Of a DNA stretch of 64,000 bases, positions 1-11,730 are shown in pieces (within the stretch, counting starts at the first letter, position 1; each line of letters opens with the position of its first letter). Below the pieces are notes generated by a model. That model saw only the letters and a list, made by a program, of their open reading frames with translations. It did not search any database and had not been told where the DNA came from. Source of the stretch: Pleodorina starrii (lineage: Eukaryota > Chlorophyta > Chlorophyceae > Chlamydomonadales > Volvocaceae). A program made the position numbers and the translations under genes. The stretch is taken from assembly GCA_030267565.1 (NCBI GenBank), contig BRXU01000015.1, positions 372,001 through 436,000 of the forward strand. Direction: 5' to 3'.

Positions 1-597
<597 letters not shown>

Positions 598-935
598 AGA
601 TGAGTGCAAGTTGCGTGGAACGGATCATGAGTTGCTGGCGTTGGTGGGCAGATCACGTAATGGCATCTGGCGCCATCCCCAAGGACGCTTTCGTCAGAAC
701 ATGGCTGAGAATAGAGTACTTTCGGCAGACAAGGGCCGCTGATGAAGGTTACCAACGTGCAGTGCGAGGAAGGAGACTCAGCAGACGTGAAGCCGAAATG
801 TGCTTACATGAGTCGAGAGGCTCTCAACACTGGTCTGAACGTTAAGGATAACATTCGATGTATGGTGACGGGCGTTGGCCAGTTCACCCTCAATCCCCCA
901 CACACCAACTTGCAACTGACCGGTAGTTCGGTTAG

Positions 936-940
936 TGTAA
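936..940 (+). terminator. TGTAA polyadenylation signal, rsmH
   Basis: TGTAA is the usual volvocine poly(A) signal. This copy lies about 340 bases after the rsmH stop codon. Confidence 0.5.
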
Positions 941-1129
941 CGGTTCGGTTGGACACGCGCAGTCGGTCGCACACACACACACATTTACATGCAGCAGACA
1001 GCACGGCGGCGATGTCGACACACATGGCCGCATAACAGGCGCAACAGTCATTCAGTCCGACATTTCAGGTCATTTCGCTATGCAACCATGGTTGCATTGC
1101 ATCCTAGCTCACAGCAGCAGTTCTTATTG

Positions 1130-1134
1130 TTACA
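1130..1134 (-). terminator. TGTAA polyadenylation signal, H2A.Z
   Basis: The plus strand reads TTACA, so the minus strand has TGTAA about 125 bases after the H2A.Z stop codon. This is a normal 3' UTR length. Confidence 0.55.
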
Positions 1135-1257
1135 CTAGGCAGCAGGGGCGCGCGTCCACTAGGGTATTACGCAGCCACAGCAGCAGTTACTAATAGGCAA
1201 CCGTCACAGCACAGCCCAATCTCCAATTCAGCCCTATGTCGCCGGCGCGCTTCACAT

Positions 1258-2134
1258 TTACATCGCAAGCGGAATGCCCTCCTTCTTTTGCTGTTTGGAG
1301 ATGAGCGACTTGTGGATGTGCGGGATGACACCACCGCCGGCGATAGTGGCCTGAAGGGTGCAACGGGGGCGATTGGGACGAGCAATCAATACCAGACAAG
1401 GACTCGGTGAGCCTAAATGAACAAGTAGATAGACAGCGAATGCCATTTTAGTGGAACTGCAGTTACCAAGATAGGCTGTGATCAAAGGTCACGACGGGGA
1501 CGACAAGACGGGCACAACTGACGCACGGTCAAACTATCCTTGACCAGGGCGCGCACCTTGATGAGCGTGTCCAGCTCCTCGTCACCACGAATGGCAAGCT
1601 GCAAGTGACGAGGCGTGATACGCTTCACCTGTAAGGACGAAAGAGAGGCGCGCATGGTTAGAGCCAAGCAACTCGTCGCGTGACATGGACGCCATCTGTT
1701 GACAAGGTCGCACCTTCAAATCCTTGGAAGCGTTGCCGGCAAGCTCGAGCACCTCAGCGGTAAGGTACTCTGTATTAAGGGAGAGCGCGGCGTTTAGTGT
1801 GACCCGGGGCCCAAGTACATGGACGGCAGTCAGAGGATGTCCACTTCAGGCTTACCAAGGATGGCCGCCGCGTACACGGCGGACGTGGCACCAACACGTC
1901 CGTTAGCAGTCACACGGCTCTGCAAAGTCAAGGCGGTCAATTAGCCCTGGTCGTCAACTACGATGGACGGTCTCCTCAGCTCACCTTGAGAAGACGGTGG
2001 ATACGGCCGACAGGGAATTGCAGGCCGGCCTTTGCGGAACGGCTGGTGGGCTTCTTCTTGTCGCCCTTGAGCTTGTCGCCCATGGTGCCCTTGGCACCCT
2101 TGCCCGAAAGGCCCTTCGCGCCCTTGCCCGACAT
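1258..2134 (-). CDS. H2A.Z: Histone variant H2A.Z
   Basis: This histone replaces H2A in nucleosomes near promoters. Five exons on the minus strand are 2134-1985, 1919-1856, 1769-1714, 1628-1557 and 1350-1258, all with GT-AG introns and consistent phases, giving about 144 residues. The start ATG at 2134 opens [16 protein letters not shown], a Lys-rich tail. The fold follows with [35 protein letters not shown] and [12 protein letters not shown]. The variant is identified by [20 protein letters not shown] and [15 protein letters not shown], which are H2A.Z rather than canonical H2A sequences. Five exons and a solitary location also fit a replacement variant, since replication-dependent histones are usually clustered. 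The last residues ([13 protein letters not shown]) depart from the usual H2A.Z tail. Confidence 0.95.
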
Positions 2135-4726
2135 TTCTGGACTGAAGTTAAGACTGTAAAAAGGTTAATGAATGTGTTATAGCTGTCAAGTCTTAGAAGG
2201 CGCGTCGAGGCAATATTCAGGACACAACGACGAGAGCCGATTTTGAAGAGGAAATGGAGCGTACGATATGTACGGTGCGTTGGTGCCAGCGACCCGAGCC
2301 AACCGCATTCAAATCATCATGAAAACATATGAAATCATTTCCCGTGAACGGAAGACTTGATGGGTGTGCCAGTGGCAAGTTGGTAAGTTGCGGTTGCCGA
2401 AAAGCTGGCAATGCATTGACCGACAGCCGGCAACGTCGTTGCTGATGTCGCAAGCCTGGCACACTACGTGCTGAGCAAAGGTCACAGATGCTCTAAAAGG
2501 AAGTTTAGTGCTTGCTTGTACACGTGCGCGATAGGCACAGCTCGCTGTGCCTCCATCTGCGACTATTCCATCTCGACGGACGTTTCCTGCTGCGGCCCTG
2601 CCCAATGCCATGTGGCATGCTTGCACTATTGTCAGTAACGCAAGTGCTCGCTGTGAAACCTGCAAGTCAAGGACATACCCCGCAAGGCACTCGACTAACC
2701 CGCGGTCACCCGCCCATATCGTGCACGATCGTGCTAATGCTTAAACGCAATGGGAAATGGAACGTATCAACATGTATACCGGGGGGGAACTGTTTCCAAG
2801 CCACATACATTGGATTTCAAAGCACACAGCACGATCCACAGCACGCCTACGGCCGGCCCAAGTTTACCGTGCACCAATCGTCTCAGCAGTGTGGCACACC
2901 AATGCGAAGTAGAAATAAAACTGAGCTCTTCCTTCCCTTCCATGCGGGGTTCAGGGCCGCCTCAGTGCTGCTGGTGAAGGGGCTATCGGATAGATTTAGT
3001 CATCCAGGTCAAGGGGGAACACACATTCGCATGGAAGCGTTCTAAGTACTCCCGGAGGACGTTGGTCCGTGTACCACATTTTCACATTTAAATGTTAGCG
3101 GACGCTGCACTTGCTCGGGGACCACGCGGGCGGCCTAGGACACCCTCTCGTTCAGTTAGGTTAGTTGGAGACGTTGCAGCGGTGGATTATGGCTACACCC
3201 ATAGGTTCCATTGTCATGCTTACACATAATTGATTAGCGAAACCACTCACGCAAGAAACTGTGAGTGAATAGAGCCTTTGCAAGGGGCCAAGAACCCGCC
3301 CTCCGGCACCTGTGAGGTGGCGGCGCGCGGACCCTCGCGGACGCTGCAAGACGAGCTGACGGTGCTCGAGAAAACGAACGAAAACCACTGACGTCCTGAA
3401 AGCGGTTGACCCTTGGGTCGTGCCGCAGCATGGCGCAGCACCTGACGGCCAGCATGAGAGCTTTCGGCCATCAGGACAGCTCAATTCCATGGAGTGGCGG
3501 GCTGGGGCTGCCTCCCTCGAACCGCCCACGTACAGTCCCCGTACGGCATACAGTGTAGTTTTACTTCATGCCCTCTCTGATCACTGCGATTTTGGGCGCT
3601 ACTCCTGTCATACGTCCGCTATATCGACGTCCCGTGCATACCGACAATCCGAAAGTGCCTTCACTGTCAACACTTGGGCGGCGGACCACGGGACCAGTGG
3701 GCAGTGGTTGCAGCGGAGTGCGCACCTCGCAGCGCGGCGGCGGGTGCAGTACAATATCCAGCCGGCATCTGTTACGCAGATTCCTGTTTTGGAGATGCCT
3801 TTGCCCTTTGTGTGGCTAGGCATGTGGGCAATGCTGTCAGCCTTCACCCCCCCCCCAAAGGGCTTTCCCGCATGTTCCCGCCGCCGTAGCGTTCAGAGAA
3901 ACGACGACCTGGTCAGCGAATCCGCACAGTGGCGCTGCCAGTCGGAATACGGCAGGCGATCTGTGAGCGGGTGTGCCTTTGAGCGTCCCCTGGTACGGTG
4001 CCCTGCAGTTTGTTGGGTGGTAAGACGGCTGATTGGGGCGCCCTGCTTGGGGGGCTCCTTACCACTGAATATGCTGCAGGTCCTTGCTACCTGGCATGTG
4101 CCCCTGCGTTCGGTGGGTCAGGGTCGTGTCTCTGGTTGCTTGGGCCCGCCTCGCGCAGTTTGGGGCTTCCGCCGCCGCAGCGTCAGGTGCGGTATGCACC
4201 GATAATCCCTCTGCTTCCACTGCAGAACCGTACCGTACTCTGTGGGCCACTCCGTAACACCTCACGCCCTACACAGTACACGGCATGGCGTCTCTTCCCA
4301 AATCCCACACGCTGCGGCGCTGCAGCCTGCCAGCCAGGTAGGCAGCAGCTTGAGCACCAGGGGCCTGGCGGCACCTCCTGCCGGCCCAAACCGACGAGGG
4401 GCGCAGAGCGGGGGCAGCGGCTGGCAGACGCAGTCCCTTCCACCCCACGCCCCAGGACCTGATCGACACCACCGCACCACCCACAAACATACTCCTTTGC
4501 GGCGCGACCCAGCCCAACACCGCCCACACCGCCACACACACCCACTCCTTTTCCGCTGCGCTCCACCTGCAGCGCCCACCCAGCCGACACACCCGCAACC
4601 CACCCACACACTCTCACTCCCACCCCACCACCGCCCAAAACGCCCCAGCCCCTTCCACGCCCCCACCACCCCGCTCCCCACCCCGCCCACCCGCCCGCCC
4701 GCCGACCGCGCACCGCCGCGCTCAGC
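2135..4726. other. H2A.Z upstream region and PRP18 3' flank
   Basis: This 2.6-kb stretch should contain the H2A.Z promoter (right of 2134) and the PRP18 3' UTR (left of 4727). A minus-strand TGTAA lies at 3220-3224. Just upstream of it are small open frames (about 3234-3471, minus) with no recognisable family, so a short extra gene cannot be excluded but is not supported. The part from about 4440 to 4726 is C-rich low complexity. Confidence 0.4.
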
Positions 4727-7700
4727 TCAGTGCTTCCCGCCCGGCGCCGGCGACCCCTCCCTGCTGTCCCCGCCCCCCACCCCCGCCAGGCTGGGCGACG
4801 ACTCCCTGAACCGGTTGAGGATGGAGCTCCACTTCTCCGGCACGCGCACCGAGCCGTCGTGGTCCAGGAAGTGCGGCGCGGCGGGCAGCGCCAGCGGCAG
4901 CTCTCCGCGGCGCTCTGCCTCGATGAGAGCCAGCTTGGGGCAGCCCTCGCCCTGGACGCCCTTGCCGGGGTCGGGCACCGGGTCGAAGTCGACGGAGCGG
5001 GAGGGGTCGGTCGGGTACAGGCGCTGAAGCTGCGTGATCAGGCGCTTGATGGACTGCGGAAAGGATGAGGGGAGGGGTATTCACGGATAGGCCGGAGCCC
5101 AACGGTAATAGAGGGGGGGTTTATCCACGTATAGGCCGGAGGGTGGGGTGGGGTGGGGTGGGGGGTAAAAAAGGAGATACCGCGGGAATGGGCGGGGGTA
5201 TCAACGGGGGTTGGAGTGCAAAGGGCCGGCGCGCGGCGGGCGGGGCAGCGCAGCTCGCGAGGGGAGGCGGACAGGGTGCGAGGGCGAGTGGCTGGAGTGG
5301 CGGGAGAGAGGCGAGGGGAGGAGAGGCGAGAGGGACTGGGCCGTTCAACTCGGAAAACCAGCCGCGACAACATGTACGCGTTCGCCGGCCCCGGGTCTGC
5401 AATTCCGGCACGGCTAGGCTCCCCCGCAGTAAAACCCCAGGCATGCGCACCCGCCAGACAGACCCCCAGGCGCAGGCGCGCGCCGCCCGCCCGCCCCGAA
5501 TCCTCCCGCGACGCCCCCCAACCCACAAGCCGCCACTCCCCCATTAAAACCATCCCAACCCCGCGCCAACCCCGTCCAAACCCCCCTCCCACCCAGGGCC
5601 AAGCCTTCAACCACCCACGCCATCTAAAAATTTCAACCGACATCTAAACCAACCGAAGAGCGTCGCGCCCAACCCCGCCCATCCCCACCCCCCCTTCCCC
5701 CACCTCCGCTCCCCCACCTGGAAGTACTTGCGCGTGGCCTCATCGTTCATGATGTGCGCCTGGCCATTGGTGTTCATGACGTGGGAGATCTTCTCGCGCG
5801 CGGAGCGCTCGTGGATGCCTACGCTGGTGACACCGATGGGCCAGGGCGCGTTGCCGATGGCGAGCTTCAGGTAAATGTCGTTGGCGTGCAGGTAGTTGCG
5901 GTTGCGCATGGCCTGAACCATCATCCACAGACCCGTCAGCAGCTCGTCCGTGATCTGGCGGTTGCGCAGCCTGTCGTACAACGGCTCCATGTTGCGGGCC
6001 GTCTGCTTGAAGGCGAACGTGGCCTGGATGCCTGTGTGTGTGTTTGGGGGGGTAAGGGGGTTAGGGGGGAGAGGCGGAGGGGGGGGCGTGTGTGTTGGGT
6101 GGGTGGGTAAGTGGGTCGGGACGAGCAGTCCGCTTCGGAAGGGGTGGGGAGCGGAATGGGTTCAGGAAGGGGCGTCGGGGCGTCGGATGTTGGCAGGGGC
6201 AGGGGCGCGGGCGTCGCGCCCTGCGGCAGATGAGCGACAGCGCGGAGAAGAGCAGGTGGAAGGGCGGCGCCCGACGGGTGTCTTAGGCCTGGTCCAGCCC
6301 GGGGCGAGAGTCAGAATGCGCCCTGCCGCTGTCGCTGCGCGACAGCGACCAGCGACGCGCAGAAGGGCCGGGCGTCGTGCTGCCAACGAACCGACGCGTC
6401 GTTCCACTCAAAAGCCGTCGATGCCGCTGCTCGTTGCTGCCAGCAAACTGTTGGTGCCAACCCCGCAGCGCGCCGGGCCGTTCGCAGCCGCAGCCATAGC
6501 CACAGCCGACACAGCCGCACACCCGCCGATCGGCTTGGTTCCGTTCCCCGGCCGACGGCCCGCTGGCCTCCCGTCACGCCCCCCGGGCCCTTCGCTGCGC
6601 TTCCAACTCTCCTTCTCCCGCCTTCCCACAGCAGCAGCGCCCGGGCAGCACGCGCCCCGCATCGACCCCCGTGCGGCGTCCCACCCGGGCGTTCCGGCTT
6701 CCAACCCTCTTCCCCTCCTCCCCCCCTTCCCCTCTCCCCTTTCTCACACACGAGCCTCCTCCTCCCCTCCTCTCCCCCTCGCCCGCCGCTGCGCGGCGGG
6801 GAGCGGATCCCGCCGCTCTGCCGCTCGCACCTGAGCTGCTGTCCTTGACCACGTCCGGCCGTCGCTCCAGGTCGTCCTCCCACTCCTTCATCCAGGCCCG
6901 CAGGTACTTGGCGATGCGGTCCTCCACCGCCATCGCCTCCTCCTTGCGCCGCTCCGCCAGCTCCGCCGCCGCGCGCTTGAACGCCTCCAGAGTGGCGTCC
7001 TCAGCCGACAGCCCCGCACCGCCGCCTGACGAGCCGTCCGCCTGGAAGTGCCGGGGGGCAGCAGCCCACAGCAATCGGCAGCCAGCAGCAATCAGCATCA
7101 GTCGGCAATTAACTACACTCGGTAATTTACAGCACTCGAAGCAGCAGCAGTTGGCGGCAGCAAGCGGCAGTCAAGCTGCCCCGGGAGCAGTCGGCGCAGA
7201 ACTTGAGCAACGCGGGGATCCGGGAGCGGGTGGCCGCAGGGGCCGCTTCGAGGGCACAGCCGCGTGGGCTGGGCTGGGACTCCTTGTGCTTCCCTGACCC
7301 TGAAGCCGAGGAGACCGTAGGCCCCGACCCCCCACCACTGCCGGCTGCTGCAACCAGCACCAGCACCATACCATCGACGCATCGCCTCCCTTCCACCTTT
7401 GCGAACAAATACCATCCGGGAAGGCACACCCCCGCACCCAATTCGCCTCCACCCCCTCCCTCCCAACTGCAGCGTTCCCCTCCCCCCCTTTCCCCCCGTC
7501 CCTCCCTTCCCACCTCCCGCCCCCACCTGCTCGCCGTCCGCCATGTCCGGCACCGCCGCGGGGCCCTTGCCGTTGGCGGCCCCCCCGCCCCCCTTGGCGC
7601 CGCCCGCGCCCTCCGTCGGCTTGGTTCCCGTCAGCGCCCGCAGCCGCGCCCTCTCCTGGGCCAGTCGCTGCAGCTCAATCAGCGCGTTGCCCTTCCCCGC

Positions 7701-9014
7701 CACCCCCGCCATGTCATCCTCCATGTTGACCGCCAGCTCCGACTCGGCCTTACGCAGCCGCTTCAGGCGGTCGAAGTCCGACTGGCAGGCGCAACAGCGG
7801 GGAAGGGGAGCGGGTGGCGGCGGCGGTTTTGTGAAATCAGTAGTGGTCGCAGCGACCAGCCCCCGCACTAGATTGTCCCCTGACGACCGCGGGGGAATGA
7901 GGGACACGCGGGTGTTCGGGGGCAAGCCGGCGGGGGCCGGTTGGGAGGGGGTGGAGTACCACAGTTCAAAGTGGCTGCTGGTCTCGGGGGGTAGGTCGGA
8001 GGCTGGGCTGAAACAGGACATCCACCCGCAAAGATACGAAATGGCGCCGCAGCGGGGCGGGGCTGGGGGGGGGCGCACCTCAGCGAACAGGGTCGCCGGC
8101 TCCCCCAGCGCTCGCAGACGGCGGATGACCTCCTCTCGAGTGAGCACGGTGGGGCTCTCCGGCTGGGGGGCAAGGGGAGCGGGGGTGAGGAATACGGGGA
8201 GGGGGAAGGGGGAGCGAAGGGTATGGGGAACACTCGGAAAGGGGAGGGGGGAAAGGAGGGAGGGACACGCGGGGCGGGCGAACGTCGGCCCGGCCAGCTT
8301 TCAAGGCCCGGTCGGAAACACGGCGTCCGTGCGTGGTGTGCTGGCGGGCGTGATGGTCGTGCTTGTAGTGGTGGAAACATGCGCGGAACGACCGCTTTCG
8401 GACCGCGGCACGGGCGTGAGGATGGATGACGGCCGACAGGGACACTCGGGAAGTGGGTGAACTAGCGGCCGCTGCGAGCGCGGTCCACCCCACGCGGGTA
8501 GCGGACCGTGTCCACGGGACTCACCGGTGCATCGTCATTCCTTGGCGCCTTCGCGCTCTGCAAGCTGTCTTCTGTAAGCTGGAGCTTGCGCTTGCGTTCC
8601 TGCGAGACAGGCGGGAGTAAACGGTTCCAGCCGAGCCTCGCTGCCGTGATAGCTGCACGGAAGTGCAGCCCGTGCGAAATACAGACGCCCCTTAACACGA
8701 CGCACGTATGCCCCGCGGAGTGGCCATGGAGACGTCTCCCCGCGGCAGAGAAACCGCCATCAAAAGCACGCGCCGATGAGCAAGCGTCGCGCCCCCCTCG
8801 GGGCGCGCAAATCCCCGCCCGGCTGCGCACCCGGCGTGCCGCCCCGTCCCACGGGCCCGAGCCGCACCTTCTCCTCCCGCTCCCTCGCCTCCTCTTCACG
8901 AATCTTTTGCAGCCGCGCCTCCTCAAGCTGTGAGCGTTTTACATATTTGCTCGGGCCCGCCACGTCCTGGGCCTCCTTTTTGAGCTTGGAGGTGAGCGCC
9001 TTCAAGGCGTCCAT
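4727..9014 (-). CDS. PRP18: Pre-mRNA-splicing factor 18 (PRP18)
   Basis: PRP18 acts with Slu7 in the spliceosome at the second splicing step, in 3' splice-site choice. Seven exons on the minus strand are 9014-8868, 8599-8525, 8162-8079, 7781-7527, 7041-6831, 6031-5718 and 5053-4727. All phases agree, giving about 470 residues. The start is the ATG at 9014 (MDALKALTSKLKKEAQD), which matches the MDxLK start of the family. The SFM-like segment LTREEVIRRLRALGEPATLF is in exon 3. The Prp18 domain is in exons 5-7 and includes the conserved loop IGNAPWPIGVTSVGIHER. The human protein is shorter (about 340 residues). The extra length is a Gly/Ala linker in exon 4 and a C-terminal tail after the YPTDPSRSVDF segment. 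Intron 3 (7782-8078) is stop-free and 297 nt long. The gene is divergent from the PP2A B' gene. Confidence 0.93.
5076..5186. repeat. Cluster of three short dispersed motifs in PRP18 intron 6
   Basis: Two copies of one motif, TATTCACGGATAGGCCGGAG at 5078-5097 and TTATCCACGTATAGGCCGGA at 5121-5140, are followed at 5164-5186 by a GGTAAAAAAGGAGATACCGC element. Both motif types recur elsewhere in the window in introns and spacers (see findings). They do not encode anything here. Confidence 0.6.
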
Positions 9015-9667
9015 GACGCCTTGATGCCCTTTTCCCCGCAACTAGAAAAAGAGAATAGCACGTCGTATTTTCGCCCCTAAAGGCCGATTACACCCTGCGA
9101 ACAAAGTGTACTTGCGCCTGGGCGCAAAGGTTGTCCGTCGCCAATCGCGTGACTTGCAAGGGCTGTTTTCAAGTGTTCAAGCTAGTGAGCTGTGCGTTGG
9201 GATGCCCTAACGGTTAGGTTACGTTGGTAGAGGCAACGGCAATGTCGGGAAAGCTTGTGCGGTCGCCTTGGTTGCCATCCGTGCGCATGTCTGCTATATA
9301 GGAACCCTGCTTTATGCATAGGACACGGAAACCTAGGGCGAGGGGCTTCGCTGTTGGAGGGGAGGGACCGGACTAGGCCCTTCCTGGAGCCAGAAAACAT
9401 TCAGTGCAGACACCTCTGTAACCACGACCCAGTCCACATTCTTGCCTTGATCATGCTTCTGACATTGCCGTGACGTCTTTTGAGCAACCTGTTTCTCCCA
9501 ATACCGAGCTTTAGACCCGAAGTTTACGTCCTTGGCCTAAAAATGGCCACCCCACCCACTTAGGTAGCGCAACCCGCCTATCGCATGCTGCGGCCTCCGG
9601 GAGCCTAGGGGCGGTGGGGCGCAGAGGCTAGGCAGGCGTAACCAGCAAGTGAGCGAGCCCAGGAACG
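9015..9667. promoter_or_regulatory. Bidirectional promoter region, PRP18 / PP2A B'
   Basis: This 653-bp spacer separates two divergent start codons, so both promoters must lie in it or overlap it. A TATA-like TATATAGG occurs at 9295-9302 on the plus strand, about 370 bases before the PP2A B' ATG. No coding sequence is supported. Confidence 0.45.
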
Positions 9668-11730
9668 ATGTTGAAGAGCATGAAGCAGAAGTTCAGCGGA
9701 AAAAGGGACGCCAGCAAGAACAAGGACGACTCGCAGCCCTCCACCAGCGCCAAGGCGGGCGTCCCCGCCACTAGCAAGGCACCGGCGCCTCGGCCAATCT
9801 CAGCCATCCGGGAGAAGCCGCCGCTCCCGGCCATCAACGAGCAGTCGCTCCAGCAGTACTATGCGGAACCCCTGCCCAGCTTCCGGGATGTCTCGCCGGC
9901 GGAGAAGCAGTATCTCTTCGTGCAGAAGCTGCACTTGTGCAGCTTTGGGTTCGACTTCGCGGACCCCACCAAGCACGTTCGTGAGAAGGAAATCAAGCGG
10001 CAAACGCTACTAGAGCTCGTGGACTACGCCAACTCTGGGGCAGGGAAGTTTACGGAGGGCGTCTCGGAAGACATTATCTATATGCTCAGCAACAACCTCT
10101 TCAGGACGCTCCCACCCGTGCGGAGCCATGGCGACGCGGAGGGAAACTACGACGCAGAGGAGGAGGAGCCCAGCCTGGATCCGGCGTGGCCGCACCTGCA
10201 GGTGCGTCCGGGGCCTGCCTGGGGCGCGGGCTGAGCGCCGGTCGCCCAGCGGCCCGGTCGCGTGCTCATGCTGCCCGCCCATCGCGCTCTGTCCTCGCCC
10301 CCAGATCGTGTACGAGTTTCTGCTCCGCTACGTTGTGTCGAATGACACGGACGCGAAGATTGCCAAAAAGTACATCGACCAGCAGTTTGTGCTGAAGCTG
10401 CTGGAGCTCTTCGACTCGGAGGACCCCCGGGAACGCGACTACCTCAAAACGATCCTGCACCGCATATATGGCAAGTTCATGGTGCACCGGCCTTTCATCC
10501 GCAAGGCCATCAACAACGTCTTCTACCGCTTTATCTTTGAGACGGAGCGGCACAACGGAGTCGCTGAGCTGCTGGAAATCTTGGGCAGCATTATCAACGG
10601 CTTTGCGCTGCCGCTGAAGGAGGAACACAAGGTAAGTTATATCTGGACATAGTGTAACGTTTGGGGCAAAAAACGCTGCGCTTGTGGTGCCCAAGCGAGC
10701 CTGCCACTCTGAAAACATTCGTCCACCTCCGTGCGCAGCTCTTCCTGCAGCGGGCGCTCATGCCGCTGCACAAGCCCAAGTGCGTGGCGATGTACCACCA
10801 GCAGCTGGCGTATTGCGTTACGCAGGTGCGGTCCTGGTGGGTTCCTGGTCCGGAATGGTGTCACCCCTCCAGGAATGTCAGCCCTTCCGTCTCGTGCGCG
10901 CGTGCAGTTCGTCGAAAAGGACTCCAAGCTGGCCGAGCCGGTGCTGACGGCCCTCTTGAAGTACTGGCCGGTCACGAACAGCCAGAAGGAGGTGCTGTTC
11001 CTTGGGGAGCTGGAGGAGATTTTGGAGCTGACGCAGGCGGCGGAGTTTCAGAAGGTCATGATCCCGCTCTTCAAGCAGCTAGCAAAGTGCCTAAACAGCC
11101 AGCACTTCCAGGTACGCAGGAGGTGCTCAGCAGTCACGAGTGCGGTGCTGGGAGCGGGTGCAGTACCTGGGCGGAACACACTGGCACCGCAGGGAGAACG
11201 CGTACGAATGTCGTAGCAGAATCTAACTCCCATCACGGCAAGACTGGGTTGTCTCCATTCGTGAACAGCCTCTGAACGTGGGCAAGCTGGTTTCTTATGG
11301 CGGGCAGGGGGCATGGCGAAACTTGATGCGCCTCTGGAGCTGTCATGTGCGCTGGCAGAAACGCCAAAAGCGATGAGTCGAACGCTTCTGGGCGCACCCT
11401 GCCATCGTCCCCTGGCAGGTCGCGGAGCGCTCGCTATTCCTCTGGAATAACGAGTACATCGTCAACCTGGTGGCACAGCACCGGCATCAGCTGCTGCCGA
11501 TCCTCTTCCCGGCCCTGGAGGAGAACACGAACAGCCACTGGAACCCCGCTGTGCACGGGCTCACGTGCAACGTGCGCAAGATGTTCCAGGAGCTGGACGA
11601 GCAGCTTTACGAGGAGTGCAAGCGCAAGTACGAGGAGGAGCAGGCTTCGGAGCGGCAGGCAATGGAGACGCGGGACCGGAAATGGGAATACCTTCAAAAG
11701 CTGGCGATCCAAAAGAGCAATGGCCGGTGA
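9668..11730 (+). CDS. PP2A regulatory subunit B' (B56 family)
   Basis: B56 subunits bind the PP2A scaffold/catalytic core and choose its substrates. Five exons are 9668-10201, 10305-10631, 10739-10825, 10908-11111 and 11419-11730, encoding about 487 residues, which is normal for the family. The N-terminus up to about residue 50 is a Ser/Lys/Pro-rich tail. The pseudo-HEAT array follows, with hallmarks such as [80 protein letters not shown] and [11 protein letters not shown] Lys/Glu-rich helix at the C-terminus ends the protein. The ATG at 9668 is the first in frame. Splice sites are GTGCGT/GTAAGT-type donors and CAG acceptors. Nothing looks broken. Confidence 0.95.

Larger units (their letters stand above)
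598..1257. other. Convergent 3' flanks of rsmH and H2A.Z
   Basis: No coding potential is supported here. The stretch holds the 3' UTRs of the two converging genes, a short CA microsatellite near 969-982, and one TGTAA signal for each strand. Confidence 0.6.
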
